Shown in pieces: positions 17,510 to 25,486 of a stretch of 64,000 bases of DNA. Positions within the stretch are counted from its first letter, which is position 1. The number at the start of each line of letters is the position of its first letter. The translations under genes and the position numbers were made by a program. The stretch is from Cellulomonas sp. P24. GTDB taxonomy: Bacteria > Actinomycetota > Actinomycetes > Actinomycetales > Cellulomonadaceae. The notes under the pieces were generated by a model that was given only the letters and a program-made list of their open reading frames with translations, searched no databases and was not told where the DNA came from. The DNA lies in contig NZ_JAJDFX010000002.1 in the NCBI RefSeq assembly GCF_024704385.1, positions 4,278,001-4,342,000 on the forward strand. The letters are read 5' to 3'.

Positions 17510-19183
17510 GTGACATCGTCCCGTCTGCGCGGCCGGTACCTCCACATCCTGACCTTCTCCGCCGGCGTCATCGCGCGCTTCATCCTGTGGGACCTCGTCC
17601 TGCGTCGGGTCGGCTTCCGCCGCTGGGCCGCCCGTACCCGCGAGGCGCGCATCCGGGGAGAGGCTGCGCGGTTCCGGGTGCTCGCCATCCGGATGGGCGG
17701 CGTCATGATCAAGGTCGGGCAGTTCCTGTCCTCGCGCCTCGACGTGCTTCCGCGCGAGGTGACCGACGAGCTCGCCAATCTCCAGGACGAGGTCCCTGCC
17801 GAGGACTTCGCCGCCATCAGGTCGCTGGCCGAGGCCGAGCTGGGCGCACCCCTTACTGCACTGTTCGACGACGTCGACCCCACGCCGATGGCGGCCGCGT
17901 CGCTCGGGCAGGTGCACCGCGCCAGGCTCGGGAACGAGCACGACGTCGGGTTCCGGGACGTCGTCATCAAGGTGCAGCGCCCCGGCATCGCGGCGATCGT
18001 CGACACGGACCTGGCCGCGCTGAGCCGGGTGGGCAGGTGGCTGATGCGCTACCGCCCGATCCGCACGCACGCCGACGTCCCCGCGCTGCTGCGGGAGTTC
18101 TCGGCGATCCTGCACGAGGAGATCGACTACGAGCACGAGGCTCAGAACGCCGAGACGTTCTACGAGAACTTCGCCGACGACCCCGACGTGCAGGTGCCGC
18201 GCATCGTGCGCTCCCTGAGCACGCGGCGTGTGCTCACCCTCGAGGACGTGTCGGCGATCAAGATCACCGACTACGCCGCCATCACCGCGGCGGGCATCGA
18301 CCGCGCCGAGGTGGCCGACCGGCTCGTCGCCGTCTACCTGAAGCAGATCTTCGAGGACGGGTTCGTGCACGCGGACCCGCATCCGGGCAACCTCTTCGTG
18401 ACACCGGTGCCGGATCCCGACGGCGGGCCGTCGACGTGGATGCTCACCTTCGTGGACTTCGGCATGGTGGCACGCATCCCGGACACCGTCCGCAGCAGCC
18501 TGCGGGAGCTCCTGATCGCGGTGGGCACGCGGGACGCCACCCGGGTCGTCAAGGCCTACCAGCTGCTCGACATGCTCCTCCCCGGTGCCGATCTCGCGGC
18601 GATCGAGCGCGCCGAGGCGCACGTCTTCGACAGGTACTGGGGACTGTCGATGAGCGAGCTGCGGAACATCGACCCGCAGGAGGTGCGGGAGTTCGCGCAT
18701 CAGTACCGCGACCTGCTGCTCGACATGCCCTTCCAGGTCCCGCAGAACCTCATCTACGTCGTCCGGACGGTCGCCATCCTCTCGGGGATGTGCACCGGGC
18801 TCGACCCGGACGTCAACCTCTGGCAGCAGGTCGGGCCGTACGCGCGGCGCCTCGTCCAGGACGAGGCGACCTCCGGCATCGGCGGGTGGCTCGACGAGAT
18901 CGGCGACGCCCTGCTGGCGATGCTCGCTCTTCCCGCCCAGGCCAGCCGTGCCCTCGCGCGGGTCGACGGCACCGGTGTCCCGGTACGGGACGAGCAGGTC
19001 GGGCGCGCCCTGCGCACGCTGAACCGCTCGGTCGACCGGCTCAGTGCGAGCGTCATCGGCGCGGGACTGCTGATCGCTGGTTCCGTGCTGGTCGCCGCGA
19101 GAGCCACCACGGGCGGCACCGTGCTGTTCGTCCTGGCGGGGCTGACAGGCCTGCGCCTCCTGCTCGGCGGGGCGAGGCGCTGA
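17510..19183 (+). CDS. AarF/UbiB/ABC1 family atypical kinase-like protein
   Basis: 557 residues from GTG 17510, five bases after a GGAGG (17501-17505); the open frame begins 33 bases earlier at GTG 17477. Family motifs are complete: the KxGQ region MIKVGQFLSSRLDVLP, the Ala-rich loop AAASLGQVH replacing the usual Gly-rich loop, VIKVQRPG with the ATP-contact lysine, the catalytic loop VHADPHPGNLF and the metal-binding VDFGM. Two hydrophobic segments at the C-terminus (about 515-555) would anchor it in the membrane. UbiB proteins are needed for quinone biosynthesis or lipid distribution through an unknown reaction. In Actinobacteria they may act on menaquinone or other isoprenoid lipids. No quinone biosynthesis gene lies next to it. 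Confidence 0.85.
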   Translation: MTSSRLRGRYLHILTFSAGVIARFILWDLVLRRVGFRRWAARTREARIRGEAARFRVLAIRMGGVMIKVGQFLSSRLDVLPREVTDELANLQDEVPAEDFAAIRSLAEAELGAPLTALFDDVDPTPMAAASLGQVHRARLGNEHDVGFRDVVIKVQRPGIAAIVDTDLAALSRVGRWLMRYRPIRTHADVPALLREFSAILHEEIDYEHEAQNAETFYENFADDPDVQVPRIVRSLSTRRVLTLEDVSAIKITDYAAITAAGIDRAEVADRLVAVYLKQIFEDGFVHADPHPGNLFVTPVPDPDGGPSTWMLTFVDFGMVARIPDTVRSSLRELLIAVGTRDATRVVKAYQLLDMLLPGADLAAIERAEAHVFDRYWGLSMSELRNIDPQEVREFAHQYRDLLLDMPFQVPQNLIYVVRTVAILSGMCTGLDPDVNLWQQVGPYARRLVQDEATSGIGGWLDEIGDALLAMLALPAQASRALARVDGTGVPVRDEQVGRALRTLNRSVDRLSASVIGAGLLIAGSVLVAARATTGGTVLFVLAGLTGLRLLLGGARR

Positions 19184-19268
19184 CGCCGGCCACGCTCCCA
19201 CCGCTCTGACGCGTGGACGTCGCGGGTGTGGTCCGGATCCGTACGGCCCGACCCGGGGTCCGGTGCCG

Positions 19269-19496
19269 CTAGACCCGGGACTTCCTCTCGTCCAGGCGAG
19301 TGATCGCGGCATCGAGGACACCGCGCCACGCCAGCAGCATCTCTCGCCGCGCGGTGTCGCGGTGCTCGAAGAACTCGGCGGGGAGGAAGGTCTCGACGCC
19401 CTTGCGCAGCTCGCTCCGCGCCGCATCCAGGTGCTGACGCACCTCGTCCGGGACGTGCGTGCGGAACGTCTCCTGACGAGCTCTGTTCTCGGTCAT
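19269..19496 (-). CDS. Small conserved-looking hypothetical protein
   Basis: A 75-residue charged, mostly helical protein (ENRARQETFRTHVPDEVRQ at the start, LDERKSRV at the end) with no membrane segment. A good AGGAG lies six bases before ATG 19496, and codon third positions are G/C-rich, so it is probably real. The middle, GVETFLPAEFFEHRDTARRE, is amphipathic. I do not recognise a family with a known function. It stands alone between the UbiB-like gene and a TSUP transporter. Confidence 0.55.
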   Translation of the reverse strand: MTENRARQETFRTHVPDEVRQHLDAARSELRKGVETFLPAEFFEHRDTARREMLLAWRGVLDAAITRLDERKSRV

Positions 19497-19635
19497 GGTC
19501 GACTCCTCGTGGAACAGGTGGTCCTCTCATGGTCGCACGGCGACGACCGGTGGTGTGCTTCCTGACGCGGGGTCCTGGACGGTCCGTCGCCTTGTCGTCG
19601 CCCGACCCGCCACCGACGTCGTGCGCCAGTACGGG

Positions 19636-20424
19636 CTAGGCGATCAGCAGGTAGCCGGCGGAGACGACCGTCAGGACGATGACGAGTCGGTCGAAGAGCA
19701 TCTGGTCGATCCGTCGGGCGAGCCGACGACCGGCGAACGCTCCGACCACCACCGCCGGAGCCAGCAGCAGGTCCAGCCGCAGCGACGCCAGGTCGATCAG
19801 ACCGAGGGACACCGAGAACGGGGTCTTCGCGACGTTGACCGCGAAGAAGAACCACGCGGCCGTGCCGAGGAACCGGGTGACCGAGAACCGCGCGGACAGG
19901 AAGTACATCGACACGACCGGCCCTCCCGCGTTGGCGACCATCGTGGTGAACCCCGCCAGGACTCCGTAGCCCGTGCTTGCGAGTCTGCGCGACGTCCGTC
20001 CGTTCGCCTGGGCCGAGCGCGCGACCGGGGCGTCGTCGGACTGGCTCCGACGCCGTGCCGCGGCGCCCCGCTGCACGAGGGTGACGGCGATCAGAGCGAG
20101 CAGGATCGCGCCGATGACCCGGCGGACCGTCCCGTCACCGGCCGTGGCCAGGAACAGCGTCCCGACGAGGACCCCAACGAGCACGGCCGGCACGAGCCTG
20201 CGCAGCGCCGCCCAGTCGGCGTGCGCGTGGTAGGTCCAGACCGCGAAGAGATCGCCCAGGATCAGCAGGACCAGCAGCGCCCCGGTCGACTGCCGTGCAG
20301 GCAGCACCGCCGCGAACAGGCCGACGCTGAGGGTGCCCGCGCCGGGGAGCGCCGTCTTGCTCAGTCCGACCAGACAGGCCCCGAGAGCAAGGAGCGAGAG
20401 GTCGAGCGCCGAGAGGTGCGACAT
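19636..20424 (-). CDS. TSUP family transporter (TauE/SafE type)
   Basis: 262 residues from ATG 20424; the open frame continues upstream to 20715 but overlaps the divergent gene's leader and has no family residues there. Eight or so membrane segments occur in two repeats: SLLALGACLVGLSKTALPGAGTLSV opens the first, and GYGVLAGFTTMVANAGGPVVSMYFL the second. Gly/Pro-rich openings of this kind are typical of the sulfite/organosulfonate exporter family TauE/SafE. Members move sulfite, sulfoacetate or other small anions; the substrate here is not indicated by context. The gene is divergent from the TPR-GGDEF gene. Confidence 0.8.
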   Translation of the reverse strand: MSHLSALDLSLLALGACLVGLSKTALPGAGTLSVGLFAAVLPARQSTGALLVLLILGDLFAVWTYHAHADWAALRRLVPAVLVGVLVGTLFLATAGDGTVRRVIGAILLALIAVTLVQRGAAARRRSQSDDAPVARSAQANGRTSRRLASTGYGVLAGFTTMVANAGGPVVSMYFLSARFSVTRFLGTAAWFFFAVNVAKTPFSVSLGLIDLASLRLDLLLAPAVVVGAFAGRRLARRIDQMLFDRLVIVLTVVSAGYLLIA

Positions 20425-20624
20425 GGGCCCACCCTGCCACTGCCGCCGGCGGCCACGCGCCGACCCCACGGGTGCGGCGCGAGCCCGATCCCCCCTGATG
20501 CTGGCCCATGACACCCGAGACAGGCATGCTGGTCCCTTCTCCGTCGAGAGATGCGTCGACGACGACCACCGGGCGGCGCGTGTGCTGCGCCACCCGTCGA
20601 CGGCCAGACGTCGATCGGAGTCGC

Positions 20625-22246
20625 ATGGAGCCCGACGAGGCCCAGCACCGCGCGGAGGTCCTCTCCGCCTCGCTGGATGACCTCGAGCGGCACAGGTCTC
20701 TGGACGTGAGCGCACGGCTGGCGGGTGCCCGGGCCCTCGAGGCCGATGCCGCCGCCGCCGGGGACGACCTCGCCGTCCGGCGCGCTCAGCTGGTCACGGC
20801 CGACATGCGCCATCGTCTCGGGCACGCGAGCGAAGGCGCCCGGCTCGCGATCGCGATCCACGAGTGGGCCGGTGCCCACGGCCCCGCGTCTCTCCTCGCC
20901 CGTAGTCACCTGGTGCTCTCGTCGCTGTTCGAGAGCGCCGGTGACACCCTCTCGGCGCTCGACCACGCGGTGCGTGCGATCGACCTGTGCGACGACCAGA
21001 CTCCCCCTCGCACCCGCGGGAACTACCTGCTGCGCCTGGCCGATGCCCTGGCCATGACGGGCTCGACCGACGAGGCCCGCGCGCGCTACGGCGAGGCCGA
21101 GATCCTCTTCGCCGAGCTCGGTGACCGGGAACGGCGTCTGAACGTCCTGAACAACCTCACCGTCCTCGAGTACGAGACGGGCGCGTCCTCGGCCGCGCTG
21201 GTCACGGCCGAACGGCTCTGGACGATGTCCGGTCCGGACGAGCTCAATGCGGCCTGCGCCGACACCATCGGGCGGGCTCGTCTCATGGCCGGAGACCTGG
21301 TCGGCGCCGAGGAGGCCGTACGGCTCGGGCTCGAGCTGTGGCGCCGGCACGGCGACGCCCAGGCCGCCACGCCGGCGGAGCTCGGCCTGACGCTCGCCGA
21401 GGTGCTCATCGCCGGAGGACGGCTCGACGAGGCGACCTCCGAGCTCGACTGGTGCCTGGAGGTGTGCCGGCAGCGGGACCTTCGTGGCATGCACGTCGAG
21501 ACCCTCCGCGTGCGAGCCGAGCTTCTCGCCGCCCGACGGGACTTCGAGCGCGCGTACGCCACGCATCGCGAGTACCACACCGAGTCGGTGGCACTGCGCG
21601 TCCACCAGCTCGAGACCGGCACCCGCACCCGCCACGCCCTGTTCGAGACCGCGGAGGCGCGACGCGAGGCGAGCCGCTTCCGCATCCAGGCGCGTACGGA
21701 CGCCCTGACCGGCCTGCCCAATCGTCGGCTCGTCAATGAGGAGCTCCCCGGCTCCTCCGGGACCTGCCGGACCGCCCGGGCTGCCTCGCCGCGGCCATCA
21801 TCGACGTCGACCACTTCAAGGCGATCAACGATCGGTTCTCCCACCAGCTGGGCGACGAGGTCCTGCGACGTCTGGGGATGGTCCTCGCGCACGCAGTCAG
21901 TCCCGACGGCATCCGCCCGGATGCTGCCTGGCCGGAGCTCGCCGCCCGGCTCGGAGGCGAGGAATTCCTCGTCGTGATCTGTGCACGCTCCGCCGCCGAC
22001 GCAGCGAACCGCATCGAGCGCCTCTGTACGGCGATCGCGAGCCACCCGTGGCGAGACCTCGTCCCGTCCCTCCAGGTCACGGTGAGTGCCGGGCTGGTGT
22101 TCGCGACCTCCGCGGACGACCAGGCCACGCTCCTGGGCCGCGCCGACGCGCACCTCTACTCCGCCAAGGAGCAGGGCAGGAATCGGATCGTCGCCGACGG
22201 CCTGCCACCGGCGGCGCGTGAGCACGGGCCGACGGTCGCAGGGTGA
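20625..22246 (+). CDS. TPR-GGDEF diguanylate cyclase, frameshifted in this sequence
   Basis: ATG 20625 follows GGAG. About 340 residues of tandem helical repeats (TPR-like, for example LDHAVRAIDLCDDQTPPRTRGNYLLRLADAL) lead into a GGDEF domain that begins DALTGLPNRR. The frame breaks at a C-run at 21746-21749. Reading five C instead of four continues as DVDHFKAINDRFSHQLGDEVLRRLG, then GGEEF (about residue 445) and ADAHLYSAKEQGRNRI to the stop at 22246, giving 540 residues. All active-site residues for c-di-GMP synthesis are present in the second frame. No RxxD inhibitory site precedes GGEEF. The protein is predicted to be cytosolic, with the repeats as a sensing or protein-binding input. As written, translation would stop out of frame at 21977 and lose the cyclase. 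Confidence 0.8.
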
Positions 22247-22431
22247 GGGCTCGGTCGGTAGACGCGCGGTGACCACCGATTCGCATCGATGCCGGCAAGA
22301 ACCAGGGCCTCGCCGGGTGACGTCCCGCTGCGTGGTGGAGTCTCTCGACACCGTGCGGGTCAGTGATCAGATCACGCCGTGAGGAGTTCGGTGTGGTCGA
22401 CCTCCTGTGTGGTGGGCGTGGCCGAGAGGCG

Positions 22432-22872
22432 TCACACCGTGTCCATCCCGACACGCTCGCCGACGGTCAGGTCACTCCGTCGGGCTCGACGAATGGTGGT
22501 CGCGGCGAGCTCCGTGATGTCCGTCTGGAATCGGGCGTCCTCAGCTGCCGCGACCATGGCCAGGGCGGCGTTCAGGACGCTTGTGTCGTGGTCCCAGGAG
22601 ATCTGCACCAGCGCGCGCGACGCGTCCTTCGCGTCGCAACCCAGGCTGGACATGAGCAGACCCCTTGCCCGCTCGATCACCATCCGGTTGCCGATCGCAT
22701 CACCTGGACCGGCGGCCCCCACCTCGAGAACACCCAGGCCAGCTCGCTCGACCTCGGCATGAAGCACTGCGCCGTCAACGGTTCCTTGTGCCCGCGGGAG
22801 TGTGCGTACGTGCTCGTCACGTCGCGCGCAGGGGCGTGTCGCCGGCAGTCGCGCATCCCACGGTGTCCTCAC
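22432..22872 (-). CDS. ANTAR-domain protein
   Basis: GTG 22872 overlaps the TGA of the DUF6458 gene (GTGA), giving 146 residues; the longer open frame lies inside that gene. The middle shows an ANTAR-like three-helix pattern (AIGNRMVIERARGLLMSSLGCDAKDASRALVQIS, then DTSVLNAALAMVAAA), a fold that binds tandem hairpins in RNA to prevent transcription termination. There is no recognisable GAF or receiver domain before it, only about 45 residues with low conservation. The start is uncertain and there is no clear ribosome-binding site. Regulatory targets are not visible. Confidence 0.55.
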   Translation of the reverse strand: MRTPWDARLPATRPCARRDEHVRTLPRAQGTVDGAVLHAEVERAGLGVLEVGAAGPGDAIGNRMVIERARGLLMSSLGCDAKDASRALVQISWDHDTSVLNAALAMVAAAEDARFQTDITELAATTIRRARRSDLTVGERVGMDTV

Positions 22873-23132
22873 GGCGTGGGAGGCCCGGTGACGTCCTCGG
22901 TGGTCACTGTCGATGATCCCGCGGTCGGCTCCGCGACGTGCGTCCGGCGAGTCTGGGTGACCGTGCGGCGCCGGGGTGCGAACACGGCCAGCGTGAGAAC
23001 GAGCCCTAGGACACCGGCCGCCATCAGGACGATCCCGACGACCTTGATGTCCAGTCCGGCGACCGTCGCGTGGACGGCGAACGTGAGGATTGCCCCGACT
23101 GCCAGCAGAAAGGTGCTGAAACCGATACCCAT
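22869..23132 (-). CDS. DUF6458 family small membrane protein
   Basis: 87 residues from ATG 23132, with AAGGAAGGAAC immediately upstream; the open frame starts at 23225 but only the part from MGIGFSTFLLAVGAIL on is family-like. Two membrane helices (about 4-24 and 33-54) are followed by a polar tail rich in Arg/Thr (APRRRTVTQTRRTHV). This matches the short two-helix actinobacterial family DUF6458, of unknown function. It sits in a run of similar tiny membrane genes on the same strand. Confidence 0.75.
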   Translation of the reverse strand: MGIGFSTFLLAVGAILTFAVHATVAGLDIKVVGIVLMAAGVLGLVLTLAVFAPRRRTVTQTRRTHVAEPTAGSSTVTTEDVTGPPTP

Positions 23133-23253
23133 GATGTTCCTTCCTTCGGGGGAGTTGACCTCCCACCTGTACGTGCGCGTGCGGATCAGGCGCGTCGATC
23201 GTCGGATCCCGCGCCGGTCGACCATCGAGGTCCGATGACCGGATCAGGTGCGA

Positions 23254-23409
23254 TCACCAGTAGTGGCGGCGACCACCAACCGCGCGGCCCATGCCGCCCA
23301 GGATCGCCAGAACGACACCGGCGACGACGAGGATCACGCCGATGGTCTCGAGGATGGGGATCGGAACGAGGAGCCCCACGATGAACAGGACGATGCCGAG
23401 AGTGATCAT
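23254..23409 (-). CDS. DUF6131 family small membrane protein
   Basis: 51 residues from ATG 23409, preceded by GGAGG; the longer frame has no support. Two closely spaced hydrophobic helices (ITLGIVLFIVGLLVPIPIL and IGVILVVAGVVLAILGGMG) and a tail GRAVGGRRHYW are typical of the actinobacterial DUF6131 family. Function is unknown. Together with the genes on either side it forms a cluster of single-purpose tiny membrane proteins downstream of the palindromic operator region. Confidence 0.8.
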   Translation of the reverse strand: MITLGIVLFIVGLLVPIPILETIGVILVVAGVVLAILGGMGRAVGGRRHYW

Positions 23410-23459
23410 GACGCCTCCGTACTGTCGTGGCCCCGTGCGGGGCCGGTGCGATGACGGTG

Positions 23460-23627
23460 CTAGGGAATGGCGATGTGTACACCGAACAGGAGCAGGGGCC
23501 ACAGGGCGATCGCCAGGAGCGCGGAGACGATGGCGCCAACGGAGCTCAGGTGGGCCAGGTATCCGTCATTGACGGCAACGACGACCCCGACGACCAGGTA
23601 GACCACTGGAAGGATCCGACGGCGCAC
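23460..23627 (-). CDS. Small conserved two-helix membrane protein
   Basis: A 55-residue frame from GTG 23627 to TAG 23462-23460. It starts VRRRILPVVYLVVGVVVAV, has a short polar turn (NDGYLAHLSSVG) and ends with a second helix and LLLFGVHIAIP. I recognise this pattern as a common actinobacterial hypothetical membrane protein. The ribosome-binding site directly upstream is weak; it starts four bases after the stop of a short frame with a strong site, so it may be translated by coupling. Confidence 0.65.
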   Translation of the reverse strand: MRRRILPVVYLVVGVVVAVNDGYLAHLSSVGAIVSALLAIALWPLLLFGVHIAIP

Positions 23628-23631
23628 GGGG

Positions 23632-23688
23632 TCACCGTCCCGTTGGCGGCGGAGCAGGGGTCCCGGAGAGCCGGACGATGGTGATCAT
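23632..23688 (-). other. Possible 18-codon leader ORF
   Basis: ATG 23688 lies seven bases after GGAGGAAGG (23704-23696), the best ribosome-binding site in this cluster. The frame ends in TGA after 18 codons (MITIVRLSGTPAPPPTGR), four bases before the GTG of the small membrane protein. It may serve to load ribosomes for the downstream gene, or be the remnant of a longer start. Confidence 0.35.
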
Positions 23689-23769
23689 GGTGTGGCCTTC
23701 CTCCGCTGCGCGAGAGGCTCCGCCACGAGTCCCGCCGGTCCGTCTCGAGACCGAGATGGACTTCACCAT

Positions 23770-23855
23770 CGTAGATCTACGGTGTAGACCTCAGTGAACG
23801 CTGACCGAAGGGGTACTGTCAAGGCGTAGCGCTACACCGTCGTTCTACGGAGTAG
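23770..23855. promoter_or_regulatory. Cluster of CTAC-N3-GTAG palindromes, candidate TetR operators
   Basis: Between the TetR gene and the divergent small-membrane-protein cluster are CGTAGATCTACG (23770-23781, perfect palindrome), CTACGGTGTAG (23777-23787), GTAGCGCTAC (23826-23835, perfect), CTACACCG (23832-23839, inverse of the first site's half) and CTACGGAGTAG (23845-23855). The repeated CTAC...GTAG halves in a divergent promoter next to a TetR gene are the expected layout of an autoregulated operator. Confidence 0.6.
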
Positions 23856-23901
23856 TCAACCGATCGGCAGAATCAGCTGAACCCCGGGGGTAGAGGCGCA
23901 C

Positions 23902-24600
23902 GTGACACCTCGCACCGTTCGACGGACCCGCGACTCCTCAGGCCTGAGCCGCGAGTCAATACTGCGCGCCGCGCTGGAGATCATCGACGAGGACGGCATC
24001 GACGGGCTCTCCATGCGCCGGCTCGGGCGTGTACTCGGCCGCGACCCGATGTCGCTCTACCGCCACGCGGCCAACAAGGCGGAGCTGCTCGACCTCGTCG
24101 CCGAAGCGGTCCTGGTGCACCTGTCCGTGGACACCACCGACACCGACTGGGCGGGTCAGCTCCGGACCGTCGCCCGCCAGTTCCGCGGTCTGGCGCTCGC
24201 CCACCCGAACGTTGTCCCGCTCCTGGTCACCCGGCCGCTGGCGACCCCGATCGCCATGCGACCGCTGGGCACCCTGCGACCACTGGAAGCCATCTTGGAG
24301 CTGCTCATTCGCGCCGGCTTCTCCGAGGTCGACGCCCTGCACGTCTATCGCTCGTTCTACGGCTTCATCCAGGGCCACGTCCTCAACGAGCTCCAGGAGA
24401 TCGTCGAGAACCGCGAAGAGACCGACGACCTGCTCCGCCTGGGCCTGCACCGGTTGCCGATACACGAGTTCCCCCAGCTCCGCAGCCTCGCACCTGTCCT
24501 GGCCGCCTACGACGGGGCTACCGAGCTCGAACGAGGCATGGACATCCTGCTCACCGGCCTGCGCGCCCAGCTGCGCCCCACCACCCCTCCCCCGGCGTGA
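23902..24600 (+). CDS. TetR family transcriptional regulator
   Basis: 232 residues from GTG 23902. The N-terminal helix-turn-helix is clear (ESILRAALEIIDEDGIDGLSMRRLGRVLGRDPMSLYRHAANKAELLDLV), and the C-terminal part (AMRPLGTLRPLEAILELLIRAGFS..., YRSFYGFIQGHVL) looks like the TetR-C1 ligand domain of the tetracycline-repressor-like subgroup. It would repress in the absence of a small-molecule ligand. The palindromes just upstream are its probable binding sites, and by position it would control itself and the divergent small-membrane-protein genes down to about 22.4 kb. The ligand is not indicated. Confidence 0.85.
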   Translation: MTPRTVRRTRDSSGLSRESILRAALEIIDEDGIDGLSMRRLGRVLGRDPMSLYRHAANKAELLDLVAEAVLVHLSVDTTDTDWAGQLRTVARQFRGLALAHPNVVPLLVTRPLATPIAMRPLGTLRPLEAILELLIRAGFSEVDALHVYRSFYGFIQGHVLNELQEIVENREETDDLLRLGLHRLPIHEFPQLRSLAPVLAAYDGATELERGMDILLTGLRAQLRPTTPPPA

Positions 24601-24808
24601 ACGAACACCACATCGTCGCCACGGAGAGAACGAGCGGCGAGGCGGACAACAGGTCGCGCGGTCCTTCGGCGGTGGCACGCCTGGCACGGGCCTCCTGGTT
24701 CACTCGGACAGGCCCTCGACGGTGGCCCGCCCGCCCTGCGCCACCTTCGGCAGTCGATGTCGTCCAGCCCTGGTTGCCACGGTTCTGAGCGACGCGCACA
24801 CTCGAGCC

Positions 24809-25027
24809 ATGTCCCAGCTGGCCGAGCAAGAAGCCGTCGAGCAAGTCTTCGAGCGACTGACCAGTCGCTTCCCCGACGTGCCTGCGGAGACTGTCCGACA
24901 GACAGTGCACAAGGTCTACGACGAGCTCGACGGCCGTGTACGCGTCTACGTGCCCCTCCTGGTCGAGAACGCTGCCAGGAATGCTCTCGACACCGTCTCC
25001 GGGCGTGCGGGCGCGCCGACCTCGTAG
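24809..25027 (+). CDS. Three-helix-bundle dimerisation-domain protein
   Basis: 72 residues from ATG 24809. The sequence EQEAVEQVFERLTSRFPDVPAETVRQTVHKVYDELDG...YVPLLVENAARNAL matches small actinobacterial proteins described as three-helix-bundle dimerisation-domain proteins (pattern RFPDVP, then a helix, then VPLLVE-ARN). No catalytic residues are visible; function is unknown. A frame that runs into it from 24029 is a shadow of the TetR gene. The 200 bases before it hold nothing I can identify. Confidence 0.6.
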   Translation: MSQLAEQEAVEQVFERLTSRFPDVPAETVRQTVHKVYDELDGRVRVYVPLLVENAARNALDTVSGRAGAPTS

Positions 25028-25388
25028 GGCTGATGGCACCTGAGAGTGCGAACGACACACTGGCGGCCTGATGGTGGTGGTCGCGTCGTTGCCCGGCGGA
25101 TACCCGCATCCCCGGGTGGCGGGCGCCGTGCTCGTTGCCGCCAGCTGCAGTGGAGGTGAGCCAATCGCTCCGTGGATGAGCGCGAGATCGTAGAAGCCGG
25201 TGCCAGCGAAGGCCGGGAAGCACACGGCCCGCCGGGCCTCCGGTGGACACGCCTACCGAGACCGTTGCCCCGGTTCGCCAGCGTCGGGCGCCTGACCCCT
25301 TGGCGATCTGCGGGCCCGGATCCGGCCGAACACCATCAGAGCCCCACCGGAGGTTTCTCCGGCGAGGCTCTGACCTGCTGCTATACCG
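25028..25388. other. Intergenic stretch with a hairpin after tRNA-Pro
   Basis: No gene is supported here. The only structure seen is a hairpin at 25337-25372: outer arms CAGAGCC and GGCTCTG, inner arms CCGGAG and CTCCGG around a four-base loop. It lies 17 bases past the 3' end of the minus-strand tRNA, so it probably ends the tRNA transcript. Confidence 0.5.
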
Positions 25389-25462
<74 letters not shown>

Positions 25463-25486
25463 ATGCCCCGTGGGGCCGTGCAAACT

